Notes: generated from the sequence alone by a model not told the origin. A stretch of DNA of 48,040 nucleotides from an uncultured Selenomonas sp. (GCA_902766095.1 CACXCN010000066.1:1-48040), one strand, 5' to 3'. Numbered from the stretch's first letter, positions 19,288 to 28,498 are shown. Numbers and translations are program-made.

Positions 19288-20394
19288 ATGCTGGAAGACC
19301 TGAAACCACAGCTGGGCGATCTCAAGGAAAAGCTGGACCAGATGGAGCAGTCGCTCGAGGTGCCGGCTAAGGAAGAGAAGATCGCTGAGCTCGAATACAA
19401 GATGGGCGAGCCGACATTCTGGGATGATGCGGAGCAGGCTCAGAAGATAAACCAGGAGCTGAATGATGTCAAGATCAGCGTCGATAAGTACAAGGCACTC
19501 GTAAGCAAGTACGAGGATGCGGAGACGCTCTATGAGATGGCTGTCGAGGAAAGCGATGAGTCGATCGAGGAGGACATCCAGTCTGCTATCAATGAGACGA
19601 AGGATGGTCTGGAATCCCTGCAGCTCGAGGTGCTGCTCTCCGGCCCTTACGATGGCAATGATGCCATACTGACGTTGCACGCCGGTGCGGGCGGAACCGA
19701 GGCTCAGGACTGGACCCAGATGCTGCTGCGCATGTACGGCCGCTGGGCAGAGCGCCATGGCTTCAAGGTCGAGACGGCAGATCTGCTGCCCGGCGATGAG
19801 GCCGGTGTGAAATCGGTGACACTGATGATCCGCGGCCATAATGCCTATGGCTTCCTGAAATCAGAGAAGGGCGTCCATCGCCTCGTGCGCATATCGCCGT
19901 TCGATGCGAATGCACGTCGCCATACGTCGTTCGCAGCCTGCGATATCATGCCGGAGATCGATGATACAGTCGAGGTCGACCTGAATATGGCCGATGTGCG
20001 CGTTGACTACTTCCGTGCCAGCGGCGCCGGCGGACAGCATATCAACAAGACGTCGTCGGCCGTGCGCATGACGCATAATCCGACGGGCATCGTCGTGACG
20101 TGCCAGAATGAGCGCTCCCAGCTCCAGAACAAGGAGCAGTGCCTCAAGATGCTGCGTGCCAAGCTGTTCGAGGTCGAGCTCGAGAAGCGCGAGGCTGAGC
20201 TCGCGAAGCTCGAGGGCGTCCAGCAGAATATCGAGTGGGGCAGCCAGATACGCTCGTATGTGTTCCAGCCCTATACCATGGTCAAGGATCACCGCACGAA
20301 TGCCGAAACCGGTAATGTGCAGGCCGTGATGGACGGCGATATCGATATGTTCATCCGCGCCTATCTTGCGGCGAAGGCCAACCACGAAATCTGA
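19288..20394 (+). CDS. prfB: Peptide chain release factor 2 (RF2), no programmed frameshift
   Basis: RF2 reads UGA and UAA stop codons. The 368 residues include the SPF codon-recognition tripeptide (RISPFDANARR) and the catalytic GGQ loop (ASGAGGQHINKTSSAVR). In most bacteria prfB holds an in-frame UGA near codon 25 that needs a +1 shift. Here the corresponding stretch (around MEQSLEVPAKEEK) reads straight through with CTC GAG and no stop, so the full protein is encoded in one frame. It lies 40 bases after secA, the usual partner in Firmicutes. Confidence 0.97.
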   Translation: MLEDLKPQLGDLKEKLDQMEQSLEVPAKEEKIAELEYKMGEPTFWDDAEQAQKINQELNDVKISVDKYKALVSKYEDAETLYEMAVEESDESIEEDIQSAINETKDGLESLQLEVLLSGPYDGNDAILTLHAGAGGTEAQDWTQMLLRMYGRWAERHGFKVETADLLPGDEAGVKSVTLMIRGHNAYGFLKSEKGVHRLVRISPFDANARRHTSFAACDIMPEIDDTVEVDLNMADVRVDYFRASGAGGQHINKTSSAVRMTHNPTGIVVTCQNERSQLQNKEQCLKMLRAKLFEVELEKREAELAKLEGVQQNIEWGSQIRSYVFQPYTMVKDHRTNAETGNVQAVMDGDIDMFIRAYLAAKANHEI

Positions 20395-20404
20395 ATCAAT
20401 GAGT

Positions 20405-20436
20405 GAGCCAGTCGGCGGCGCCTGCTGGCTCTTTTT
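20405..20436 (+). terminator. Rho-independent terminator after prfB
   Basis: GAGCCAG (20405-20411) pairs with CTGGCTC (20425-20431), with extra GC pairing inside, followed by five Ts. Confidence 0.88.
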
Positions 20437-20481
20437 AACGGAGACGGCCGTGGCGGTATAGCGGCGTATGAGGTGAGCTTT

Positions 20482-21174
20482 TTGCGAAAAGGCTTGACTA
20501 TTCGAGTCGTCTTATTCATAATATTAAGCGTGTTCATAGCGGGGCTTATGAATCTGCCCTCGGTGGCGGACTGGCTGCTGACGGCACAGCTGTCGTCGCG
20601 GTTCGCGACGAATGATGTCGTCGTGCACTCATCAATCGCGGTCCCGCAGTTCCTGTTGAATGGTCGTGTCGACCAGCTGGATGCCGTGTTGCATCAGGCC
20701 AAAGTCGGACAACTGTACTGCCGGGAACTGACCGTGAAGGGGCGCGGACTAACGATAGACCGCCAGGCGCTGCTGCGCGATCAGAAGCTCCGGGCGTCTC
20801 AGGCGGATGAACTGTCGGTAAAGGGAATCATAGATGGCGATGCGCTGGCGCGGCTGCTGCGTGAGCAGATCGACCGGCTGGATGATGTGCAGGTCGCCAT
20901 CTCGCCGCAGGAAATATACATAACCGGTACGGCCAAGATCATGGGGCGCCGGGCGGATATGGAGATGTCAGGTGTCATCGTGGAGGACGGCGGCACGCTT
21001 TATTTCCGCATGACGCGGCTTCGCGTGCGCAATGCCCGCATCGGTACCGCCAATCTCAGTGAGATGTTTTCTACCATACCGCTGGCCTCCTCCGAGCAGA
21101 TGCCGCTCGGACTGCGCGTGCGCGATGTGCGCCAGATGGATGGCAGCATCATGATCCTGGCCGATAAAAGATAA
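20482..21174 (+). CDS. LmeA/DUF2993-like phospholipid-binding protein
   Basis: This 230-residue protein has an N-terminal hydrophobic segment (RKGLTIRVVLFIILSVFIAG) and an extracytoplasmic domain. It carries the DUF2993 pattern of beta strands with repeated 'L-x-V-K-G-R-G-L' and 'A-D-x-L-S-V-K-G' phrases, and LREQIDRLDDVQVAISPQE. LmeA of mycobacteria binds phospholipid in the cell envelope; the role here is unknown. The open frame starts at GTG 20473; TTG 20482 is preferred because GAGGTG (20470-20475) is then correctly spaced. It forms a probable unit with the DUF5693 and csaB genes. Confidence 0.7.
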   Translation: MRKGLTIRVVLFIILSVFIAGLMNLPSVADWLLTAQLSSRFATNDVVVHSSIAVPQFLLNGRVDQLDAVLHQAKVGQLYCRELTVKGRGLTIDRQALLRDQKLRASQADELSVKGIIDGDALARLLREQIDRLDDVQVAISPQEIYITGTAKIMGRRADMEMSGVIVEDGGTLYFRMTRLRVRNARIGTANLSEMFSTIPLASSEQMPLGLRVRDVRQMDGSIMILADKR

Positions 21175-21206
21175 AATAGCTTGTATTTTGCAGGGTGATA
21201 GCTAAA

Positions 21207-23285
21207 ATGAAGAAGTTCAGCTATAACAGAGTGCTGATAATCGCTATAATCGTGGGGCTCGTCGCAGCGCTGCTCGTCAGCGTCGGACGCCATGAGGTAG
21301 AGCAGGCGAATCGCCAGGTCGATCTGGCGATTGATTATGAGGGCCTCATAGAGCTGGCCGAGCGTGAGGGCCAGCCGCTCGACAGCGTGCTGGAGCAGGC
21401 GAAGGAGGCCGGCATCAGCTCGCTGGCTGTCTATGAGACGACATTCAAGAAACTAAATGCCAACGGCAAAGCGACAGCCGTAGCCGGCAGCGACATCATC
21501 CGCGACTACCATACGGGCGCACTGGCTGACCCGGCTTGGCGGGCGCTCGTAGCCGCTGGCCGCATCAAGGGCGATGAGGTCTATGTGACCGGGCATGATG
21601 CCGGGACGTATGCCGAGGTGAAGGAGGACCTGTTCCGCCGCCTCGGTGCTGACCGCGTGACGGTGCTGCCGCTCGATAGCGCGGATGGTCCGTCAGAGGT
21701 GCTGGCGGTAAAAGCGCACTATGAGTCGTTCCTCAAGATGAATATCGGCATGCCCACGGACGAGATGAAGGCCGTGAATGCCGCGGGATTCCATGTCATC
21801 GCCCGTCCCAGCAACTACGAGAACTGCACGCCGGACGATGTGGCAGCCGTGTTCCAGCGTCTCGATGGTATCGATGTATCGGAAATCGTATACTCCGGGC
21901 CGGAGTGCCTCGGCGCCCCCAAAGCGTTGCAGGCCACGATCGACCACATGAAGGATCGCGGTATCAACCTTGGTCTCATAGAGGCGACGACCCAGCTGCA
22001 GTTCTACAAGCAGACGGGCATGGAGGAGATTGCCAAAGGTCTGGGCTACGATCATGTGGCCCGTCTCTATGCCATCCCGAAGAACGAGCAGCCGAAGCTC
22101 AAGATCGATGCGGCGGTCGAGCGCTGGTCGAATACCGATGAGGAGCGCAACATACGCATCGACCTGCTGCGCATATACGACAAGCCCTCGCCGGGCATGA
22201 GCCTGCTCGAGACGAATATGAAATATTTCCGTGATACGCACGACAAGCTCGTGGCGCATGGCTATACGATAGGACCGGCAGGTACGTTCGCGGCCTACTA
22301 CCCGGCCAAAGGTCTGCGCGCCCTCATCGTGTTCGGCGTAGCGGCTGCCGGCGTCCTTTACCTGTCGCTCGTCATACCGCGTCTCAATGCGAATCGCAAA
22401 TATCAGTTGCTGCTGCTCGTCCTGTTCGGTGCGCTGGCGGCAGTGCCGGTGCTGATGGGCAATGGCACGAAGATACGCGTCGCGGCGGCACTTGCGAGTG
22501 CGAACGTGTTCCCAGCGCTGGCGATGATATGGCAGCTGGACCGCATCCGGGCATTGCGCGATAAGGATTTCCGTCATATCGCTCTGCCGCGCGTCATTGT
22601 CACGGCAGCGCTGGCCCTGTTCGTAACAGGAGCACTCTCTTACGTGGGCGCTGCCTATCTGTCCGGCTCGCTGGCCGACACTGAGTACCTGCTTGAGTTC
22701 CGCATATTCCGTGGCATAAAACTGACATTCGTGCTGCCGCTGGTGCTGGTCGGCATCGCTTTCCTGCAGCGCTTTGATGTATTCGACGGCCGCTTCGATG
22801 AGGGGCAGGGCGTCATGGCTCAGCTGCGCGAGATACTGAATACCAAAGTCACGGTCAAGGCCCTGCTCGGCTTCTTTGTCGTACTGGCGGCCGGTGTCGT
22901 GTTCGTAGCGCGCAGCGGTCATACCTCCGGTATGCCGGTATCGCAGACCGAGCTCAATTTCCGCGCGTTCCTCGAGCAGGTGTTCTATGCGCGCCCGCGG
23001 ACGAAGGAACTGCTGATCGGCCATCCGGCTTTCATGCTGGCTGCCCTGGCCTTTGTCCGTAAATGGCCGACGATGGTGCTGTTCGCCCTCGTGCTCGTGG
23101 CTACCATAGGCCAGGGATCCATGGTCGAGACGTTTGCCCACATGCGCACGCCGGTATTCATGTCGTTCGCGCGCGGCATCGGCGGAATCATCCTCGGTGC
23201 TGGCATAGGTGCGGTGGCTATGGTGCTGGTAGAGTGCTGGCAGGCACTGCTGGCCCGGGCCAAAGCAAAGTTCGCGGATAAGTAA
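21207..23285 (+). CDS. DUF5693-family multi-pass membrane protein
   Basis: The 692-residue protein has an N-terminal membrane helix (NRVLIIAIIVGLVAALLVSV), a large extracytoplasmic domain (about 30-370, with AIDYEGLIELAE, KEAGISSLAVYETT and RPSNYENCTP), and then about eight membrane segments in the C-terminal half. The ATG at 21207 follows AGGGTGA by 8 bases; a GTG at 21195 is the open-frame start. DUF5693 genes commonly sit next to csaB in Firmicutes, which suggests a part in secondary cell-wall polymer export or modification. That role is inference from context. Confidence 0.85.
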   Translation: MKKFSYNRVLIIAIIVGLVAALLVSVGRHEVEQANRQVDLAIDYEGLIELAEREGQPLDSVLEQAKEAGISSLAVYETTFKKLNANGKATAVAGSDIIRDYHTGALADPAWRALVAAGRIKGDEVYVTGHDAGTYAEVKEDLFRRLGADRVTVLPLDSADGPSEVLAVKAHYESFLKMNIGMPTDEMKAVNAAGFHVIARPSNYENCTPDDVAAVFQRLDGIDVSEIVYSGPECLGAPKALQATIDHMKDRGINLGLIEATTQLQFYKQTGMEEIAKGLGYDHVARLYAIPKNEQPKLKIDAAVERWSNTDEERNIRIDLLRIYDKPSPGMSLLETNMKYFRDTHDKLVAHGYTIGPAGTFAAYYPAKGLRALIVFGVAAAGVLYLSLVIPRLNANRKYQLLLLVLFGALAAVPVLMGNGTKIRVAAALASANVFPALAMIWQLDRIRALRDKDFRHIALPRVIVTAALALFVTGALSYVGAAYLSGSLADTEYLLEFRIFRGIKLTFVLPLVLVGIAFLQRFDVFDGRFDEGQGVMAQLREILNTKVTVKALLGFFVVLAAGVVFVARSGHTSGMPVSQTELNFRAFLEQVFYARPRTKELLIGHPAFMLAALAFVRKWPTMVLFALVLVATIGQGSMVETFAHMRTPVFMSFARGIGGIILGAGIGAVAMVLVECWQALLARAKAKFADK

Positions 23286-23301
23286 AAGGTCTTGACAGCC
23301 A

Positions 23302-23320
23302 CCTTCCCCATAGGGGAAGG
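23302..23320. repeat. Perfect short palindrome between DUF5693 gene and csaB
   Basis: CCTTCCCC and GGGGAAGG form a perfect 8-bp stem with a 3-base ATA loop and no T tract. It stands 16 bases after the DUF5693 gene and 41 before csaB. It may stabilise mRNA or be a REP-like intergenic element; the terminator stem at 16554 has a similar cttcccc/gggaagg core. Confidence 0.6.
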
Positions 23321-23361
23321 CAAAGTGGAAGATTGTATAGTAAGGAGAGTAGAGCGGACTG

Positions 23362-24465
23362 ATGAGTAGAATCGTCATATCGGGATACTACGGCTCGTCC
23401 AATGCTGGCGATGAGGCTATGCTGGCGGCGATGCTGCAGGTACTCGGTGACCTCGACGCAAAACTACAGGTTACAGTCATATCCAGCAGTCCGCAGCAGA
23501 CAGCGGAATGTCATGGAGTGAGGGCAGTAGGCTGGCTGGATATGCCGGCTATATGGAGCGCCCTGCGCCAGGCCGATCTCCTGATTTCGGGGGGCGGCAG
23601 CCTGCTGCAGAATGTCACGAGCCGGCGCTCGCTGTACTATTATCTGTTTATAATAGCCATGGCGCATCTGGCGGGGACAAAAGTGATGCTCTACGCTCAA
23701 GGCATAGGCCCCATCATCGGCAGCCTGGCTGAGCATGTCATGCGGTTCGTTGTCAATCGCGTCAATCTCATAACGGTGCGTGACAAGGGCTCGCTCGATG
23801 AGCTGGCCCGCCTCGGCATCACGCGTCCGCATATCGAATGTACTGCCGATCCGGTGCTGGGCATTCATCCGACTGGCCGGGAGGCAGGCCGGGCGATACT
23901 GGCCCATTACCACGCCGATGGTGCCCGGCCGGTACTCGGCATATCGGTGCGCGACTGGTGTGGCTGGACGCATTACAAGCAGGTGCTGGCCGAGGTGGCC
24001 GATACTGTGATCAGGGAGCAGGGCGCACGGGTGGTTTTCCTGCCGATGCAGTACCCTGAGGATGTCCATGCTGCCGAATCAGTCGCGGCGCTCATGCAGG
24101 AGCGTGACAGCGGCCTTTGCACCGTACTGCGCGATGAGTACAACACGAGCGAGTTCCTTTCGCTTGTCGGCAATATGGATCTCATGCTCGGTGTCCGGCT
24201 CCATGCCCTCATATTCGCCGGTGTCATGGGGGTGCCGATGATCGGCATATCGTATGATCCGAAGATCGACCGTTTCCTCGATTCCATCGGCGAGCAGCCC
24301 ATAGGCAATCTGAAGGATGTCGAGGCGCACGAGCTGATGGTGGAGCTGCGGCGCAAATGGGATGACCGCAAAGGCTTCCGCGAGCGCAACGCCTCGCTGC
24401 TGGCCGACCTGCGCACCCGCGCCAGCCGCAACGCCGAGCTGGCATTCGGGCTCATAGAGGGCTGA
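23362..24465 (+). CDS. csaB: Polysaccharide pyruvyl transferase CsaB
   Basis: CsaB adds ketal-linked pyruvate to secondary cell-wall polymers, making the anchor for SLH-domain proteins. The 367 residues show the pyruvyltransferase start ISGYYGSSNAGDEAMLAAM, LLISGGGSLLQ, MLYAQGIGPI, and the C-terminal DLMLGVRLHALIFAGVMGVP, with the conserved His in the family motif. In Negativicutes SLH proteins tie the outer membrane to the wall, so this enzyme may prepare that attachment; this is inference. GGAGA lies upstream of the ATG. Confidence 0.92.
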   Translation: MSRIVISGYYGSSNAGDEAMLAAMLQVLGDLDAKLQVTVISSSPQQTAECHGVRAVGWLDMPAIWSALRQADLLISGGGSLLQNVTSRRSLYYYLFIIAMAHLAGTKVMLYAQGIGPIIGSLAEHVMRFVVNRVNLITVRDKGSLDELARLGITRPHIECTADPVLGIHPTGREAGRAILAHYHADGARPVLGISVRDWCGWTHYKQVLAEVADTVIREQGARVVFLPMQYPEDVHAAESVAALMQERDSGLCTVLRDEYNTSEFLSLVGNMDLMLGVRLHALIFAGVMGVPMIGISYDPKIDRFLDSIGEQPIGNLKDVEAHELMVELRRKWDDRKGFRERNASLLADLRTRASRNAELAFGLIEG

Positions 24466-24508
24466 GAGACATGGTCGCAGGTATAATTGCACATTGATGA
24501 CATGACAG

Positions 24509-24539
24509 AGGCAGCTGGCCGCGAGGGCTGGCTGCCTTT
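24509..24539 (+). terminator. Rho-independent terminator after csaB
   Basis: Arms aggcagctggcc and ggctggctgcct pair over 12 positions with two G-U wobbles, followed by a short T run. It separates csaB from the ftsE promoter. Confidence 0.75.
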
Positions 24540-24547
24540 GCTGGTAT

Positions 24548-24577
24548 TTGCGGTAGAGCCTGCTTTCGTGGTACAAT
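24548..24577 (+). promoter_or_regulatory. Putative sigma-A promoter of ftsE
   Basis: TTGCGG (24548-24553), an 18-bp spacer and TACAAT (24572-24577) lie about 40 bases before ftsE. Confidence 0.6.
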
Positions 24578-24617
24578 GAAGAGGTATGTTTCAGGCGTAA
24601 AAAGGAACTGGTAGTAT

Positions 24618-25307
24618 ATGATACATATGCGGAATATCTCGAAAATCTATGATGACAATGGCACCATAGCGCTCGATCATGTCAATATCGATATTGAAAA
24701 GGGAGAGTTCGTCTTCCTCGTCGGGCCGAGCGGGGCTGGCAAATCGACATTCATAAAGATGTTGCTGCGCGAGGAACTGCCTTCATCGGGGGAGCTCATC
24801 GTCAACGGTCATGATGTCGTGCACATGGTACGGCATGATGTACCATACCTGCGTCGCGGTCTCGGCGTCGTGTTCCAGGACTACCGGCTGCTGCCGGATA
24901 AGACTGTCTATGAGAATGTGGCTTTCGCGATGCAGGTCATAGAGGCTCCGCGTCGCCTGATCCAGCGCAGTGTGAACAGCGTGCTCGATGTCGTCGGGTT
25001 GCGTGAAAAGTATCGGTGTTTCCCCTCGCAGCTCTCAGGCGGCGAGCAGCAGCGTGTCGCCATAGCGCGGGCCATCGTGAACAGTCCGGCGCTCGTCATC
25101 GCTGATGAGCCGACGGGCAATCTCGACCCGGACACGAGCTGGGATATCATGGATATTTTCCAGCGGATTAACAAATCGGGGACCACGATCATCATGGCCA
25201 CGCACGACAAGACAATCGTCGACCGCATGAAAAAACGCGTCATAGCCATCGAGGATGGCCACGTCGTGCGCGACGAGGCCAAGGGGGTATACGGCTATGC
25301 GGTTTGA
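24618..25307 (+). CDS. ftsE: Cell-division ATP-binding protein FtsE
   Basis: FtsE is the ATPase of FtsEX, which drives peptidoglycan hydrolase activation during division. The 229 residues contain Walker [10 protein letters not shown], the Q loop ([20 protein letters not shown]), signature [13 protein letters not shown], Walker [14 protein letters not shown] and the H-loop His in MATHDKTIV. The family's typical start [14 protein letters not shown] is present. Its last 11 bases overlap ftsX. Confidence 0.97.
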   Translation: MIHMRNISKIYDDNGTIALDHVNIDIEKGEFVFLVGPSGAGKSTFIKMLLREELPSSGELIVNGHDVVHMVRHDVPYLRRGLGVVFQDYRLLPDKTVYENVAFAMQVIEAPRRLIQRSVNSVLDVVGLREKYRCFPSQLSGGEQQRVAIARAIVNSPALVIADEPTGNLDPDTSWDIMDIFQRINKSGTTIIMATHDKTIVDRMKKRVIAIEDGHVVRDEAKGVYGYAV

Positions 25308-26184
25308 TACGATAGAGTATTTCGTGCAGGAGGTATTCCGGTCGCTGAAACGCAACAACTGGATGACATTCGCCTCCATCGGCACTGTAGCCGTATCGCT
25401 TTTCGTGCTCGGCGTGTTCCTGATACTCGTGCTCAATGTGAACCGCATGGCCTCCATGCTGGAGTCTCAGGTGCAGATCAGTGTCTACCTGCAGGAAGAC
25501 ATCAAGCAGGTAGACCGCGTGGGCATCGGGCAGGACATAGAGAAGATGCAGGGCATCGAGAGCGTGAAGTACGTGAGCCGCGACGAGGCGAAGAAACGTC
25601 TGGCCGAGCGCCTGGGCGACCAGAAATATCTGCTCGATGCGCTCGGTGACAAGAATCCGCTGCCGGAGTCCTATGAGGTGACGGTGAAGTCGCCGGACAT
25701 GGTCGAGACAGCGGCCGCAGCCATCAGCAAGATGGATGGCGTCGAAGAGGCCAAATACGGCCAGGACGTCGTGCAGCATCTGTTCGACATCACGCGGCTC
25801 ATGCGCATATTCGGCCTCGCGCTCATGGTGCTGCTCGCCGGCGCGACACTGTTCATCATATCGAATACCATACGCCTGACCGTGTTCGCGCGGCGGCGTG
25901 AGATCGCCATCATGAAATACGTCGGTGCTACGGACTGGTTCATACGCTGGCCGTTCATGCTCGAGGGCATCGTCATGGGCTTCATCGGCGGGATCATCGC
26001 AGCCGTGGCGCTGCGCAGTTTCTATGCGGCTATGGCTGCGAAGATCTATGATACGCTGGCGTTTTTCCCACTCATGCCGCAGTATCCGTTCATGAACTAT
26101 ATAACGGTGGCCCTGCTGCTGGCAGGCATGGTGATCGGCGCGATCGGTTCGACCATCTCGCTGAAGCGGTTCCTGGAGGTCTGA
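25297..26184 (+). CDS. ftsX: Cell-division membrane protein FtsX
   Basis: FtsX is the permease-like partner of FtsE; its extracellular loop activates wall hydrolases. The 295-residue protein has the conserved N-terminal [20 protein letters not shown], four membrane helices (about 22-48, 168-190, 213-238, 262-285) and a large first extracellular loop. The C-terminal cytoplasmic motif RREIAIMKYVGATDWFIRWPF is typical. The ATG at 25297 has AAGGGGG 9 bases before it inside ftsE. Six bases downstream begins an EnvC-like gene, the probable output partner. Confidence 0.95.
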   Translation: MRFDTIEYFVQEVFRSLKRNNWMTFASIGTVAVSLFVLGVFLILVLNVNRMASMLESQVQISVYLQEDIKQVDRVGIGQDIEKMQGIESVKYVSRDEAKKRLAERLGDQKYLLDALGDKNPLPESYEVTVKSPDMVETAAAAISKMDGVEEAKYGQDVVQHLFDITRLMRIFGLALMVLLAGATLFIISNTIRLTVFARRREIAIMKYVGATDWFIRWPFMLEGIVMGFIGGIIAAVALRSFYAAMAAKIYDTLAFFPLMPQYPFMNYITVALLLAGMVIGAIGSTISLKRFLEV

Positions 26185-26189
26185 GGGCG

Positions 26190-27320
26190 ATGCGCAGTAT
26201 ATATAAAGGTTCCGCGCTGGTGCTGGCTGGCTGGCTCGCGGGCAGCTCGCTGCTGCCGGCCACTTGGCTGCCATCTGTACAGGCGGATGAGCGCTCCGAT
26301 TACGAGAATCGGGCGGCGGAGTATCGGCAGAAAGGTGCTGACACGCAGGAGCGCATCGCTACGATATCCGAGGAGAAACGCGTGCTCGACGAGGAAGCCG
26401 AGGCCGCGATCGCGGAGCATGAGGCCAGCAAGGCTGAGCTCGCTGAGACCGAGAGCCGCATGGCGGAGAATCAGCGCCAGCTGGACGAGCTCGATAAAGA
26501 CTACGACAAGCAGAGCGACCGGCTCGGGAAGCGCGTGCGCGATATCTATATCAATGGGCAGATATCGTACCTCGATGTGCTGTTCGGGGCGAAGGATTTC
26601 AGCGATTTCATGACGCGCATGGACCTCTTGAAGCGCGTCATCAAGCAGGACTACGACCTCGTACAGACCGTGCTCAGCGAGAAGAGCGAGATCGAGTCGA
26701 AGCAGGCGGACCTCGAAAAGGACCGCGTCCAGAAGGCCGAGCAGGAGAAGAAGACGCGGGCGGCCCGCGAGCAGCGTGAGGAAAAGGTCAAGAAGCGTCA
26801 GGCCCTGCTTGACAAGCTCAAGACCGACAAGGCCTATTATGACCGCATGTACGATGAGATGATGGCGGCATCGCGTCAGGTGACGCGCATGATCCAGGGC
26901 AGCGCGCAGTATTCGGGAACGGTATCCGGCGGTGGCACTGGCGGCATGATCTGGCCGATATCGGGGCCGGTTACCTCGGAATTCGGCTGGCGTGTCCACC
27001 CGATCACGGGCACGCAGAAATTCCACAGCGGCATCGATATCGGCGGCGACTACGGTCAGCCGATCCGGGCCGCTCAGGGCGGCACTGTGACCTATGCTGG
27101 CTGGATATCCGGCTATGGCAATGCGGTCATCATCAATCATGGCAGCGGTATAACGACGCTCTATGGCCATAACCAGTCGCTGGCAGTCAGCGTCGGCCAG
27201 AGCGTCAGCCAGGGGCAGGTCATCGCCTACTGCGGTTCGACCGGTAACTCGACGGGTCCGCATTGCCATTTCGAGGTGCGCCAGAATGGCGAGCCGGTCA
27301 GCCCGTATGGTTACATGTAA
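26190..27320 (+). CDS. EnvC-like coiled-coil M23 peptidase
   Basis: This 376-residue exported protein has a signal peptide (about 1-32, ending VQA), a long charged coiled coil (about 35-235) and a C-terminal LytM/M23 domain. The metal and catalytic residues are intact: HSGIDIGGDYGQPI (first His and Asp) and the HxH in GPHCHFEVRQ. It may therefore cut peptidoglycan itself, unlike E. coli EnvC, which is degenerate. Position 5 bases after ftsX suggests FtsEX controls it, as with CwlO or PcsB in Gram-positives. A downstream protease gene may be in the same operon. Confidence 0.93.
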   Translation: MRSIYKGSALVLAGWLAGSSLLPATWLPSVQADERSDYENRAAEYRQKGADTQERIATISEEKRVLDEEAEAAIAEHEASKAELAETESRMAENQRQLDELDKDYDKQSDRLGKRVRDIYINGQISYLDVLFGAKDFSDFMTRMDLLKRVIKQDYDLVQTVLSEKSEIESKQADLEKDRVQKAEQEKKTRAAREQREEKVKKRQALLDKLKTDKAYYDRMYDEMMAASRQVTRMIQGSAQYSGTVSGGGTGGMIWPISGPVTSEFGWRVHPITGTQKFHSGIDIGGDYGQPIRAAQGGTVTYAGWISGYGNAVIINHGSGITTLYGHNQSLAVSVGQSVSQGQVIAYCGSTGNSTGPHCHFEVRQNGEPVSPYGYM

Positions 27321-27346
27321 GTAGATATTGATATGAAGGCATAAAG

Positions 27347-28498
27347 ATGATACTAAAGAAAAAATCCCTCGCCGGAATCATAATAGCTACCGTCATCGTC
27401 AGCGTCATACTGACAGTCGTCGCTATATGCATGCTTCTGGGCGTGCGGCGCGATACCGGCTACGCTCTGGGGCGGTTCTTCCTCGTGCAGCGCTATATCG
27501 AGCGCTCCTATGTCGACGAAGTCGATGTGAACAAGCTCATGGATGGCGCCATCGACGGCATGGTGAAGTCGTTGGGCGACCCGCACTCCAATTTCCTCGA
27601 TGCTGAGGATTTCGAGCGGCTGAAAGAGTACAATGATGCAGCATTCGGCGGCATCGGCGTGACCATGGGATTCAAGGACGACAAGGTGACCGTCATATCG
27701 GTGCTCGACGATACGCCGGGCCAGAAGGCCGGTCTGCAGGTAGGCGATGAGATCGTGGCCGTCGATGGCAACGAGGTCGCTGGCCAGTCAGCATCTGACG
27801 TAGTCATGCAGATACGCGGCGAGGTCGGTACCGAGGTGCAGCTGACGATACTGCGGGCAGGCGAGCAGATGGATGTGACGCTGCAGCGCGATGTCATCCA
27901 TGTGCCTACCGTAAAGGGGAGCATGCTCGATAACGGCGTCGGCTATATGCGCATCTCGATGTTCGCTGAGAATACGGACGAACTCTTTACCGAGGAACTG
28001 CAGAAACTCGAGGATCAGGACATGCGCGGCCTCATCATCGACCTGCGCGGCAATCCGGGCGGCCTGCTGAAGAGCGTCGTCAAGATTGGAAAGCTCATCG
28101 TGCCTCAGGGACCGATCGTGTCGGTCAAGGAGCGCGATGGCAGCCAGCGGGAGTATGGTTCGGAGCTCGCTGAGACGAAATATCCGATCGTCGTGCTGAT
28201 CGACGGCAATAGTGCCAGTGCCGCGGAGATATTGGCCGGCGCCTTGCAGGATACCGGTGCGGCTACCCTCGTTGGAACGAAGTCGTATGGCAAGGGCTCG
28301 GTGCAGTCCGTCATCCCGCTGACTCAGGGCGAGGGTCTGAAGCTGACGATAGCGAAATACTACACGCCGAGCGGCCGCTGCATCGATGGCATCGGCATCG
28401 AGCCGGACGTGGAGGTAGATCTGCCTCAGGATGGCACCGTCGAGGACACGCAGCTCGCGAAGGCCCGCGAAATCATGCAGCAGAAGCTGGCCGAGTAA
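27347..28498 (+). CDS. C-terminal processing peptidase (S41, PDZ domain)
   Basis: The 383-residue CtpA/CtpB-type serine protease has an N-terminal membrane anchor (IIIATVIVSVILTVVAICML), a PDZ domain (about 95-175, FGGIGVTMGFKDDKV...GLQVGDEIVAVDG), and an S41 domain. The catalytic serine is in GNSASAAEILAGALQ and the lysine in KSYGKGSVQS. Such proteases trim exported proteins, often near division or wall-hydrolase genes. It starts 26 bases after the M23 gene. Substrate unknown. Confidence 0.95.
   Translation: MILKKKSLAGIIIATVIVSVILTVVAICMLLGVRRDTGYALGRFFLVQRYIERSYVDEVDVNKLMDGAIDGMVKSLGDPHSNFLDAEDFERLKEYNDAAFGGIGVTMGFKDDKVTVISVLDDTPGQKAGLQVGDEIVAVDGNEVAGQSASDVVMQIRGEVGTEVQLTILRAGEQMDVTLQRDVIHVPTVKGSMLDNGVGYMRISMFAENTDELFTEELQKLEDQDMRGLIIDLRGNPGGLLKSVVKIGKLIVPQGPIVSVKERDGSQREYGSELAETKYPIVVLIDGNSASAAEILAGALQDTGAATLVGTKSYGKGSVQSVIPLTQGEGLKLTIAKYYTPSGRCIDGIGIEPDVEVDLPQDGTVEDTQLAKAREIMQQKLAE

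Noticed and set aside
23292-23297. TTGACA as a promoter for csaB
   Set aside because: No -10 at a workable distance; a perfect palindrome occupies the expected spacer.
24466-24617. Small gene between csaB and ftsE
   Set aside because: The gap is accounted for by a terminator and a promoter; no ORF with a ribosome site.
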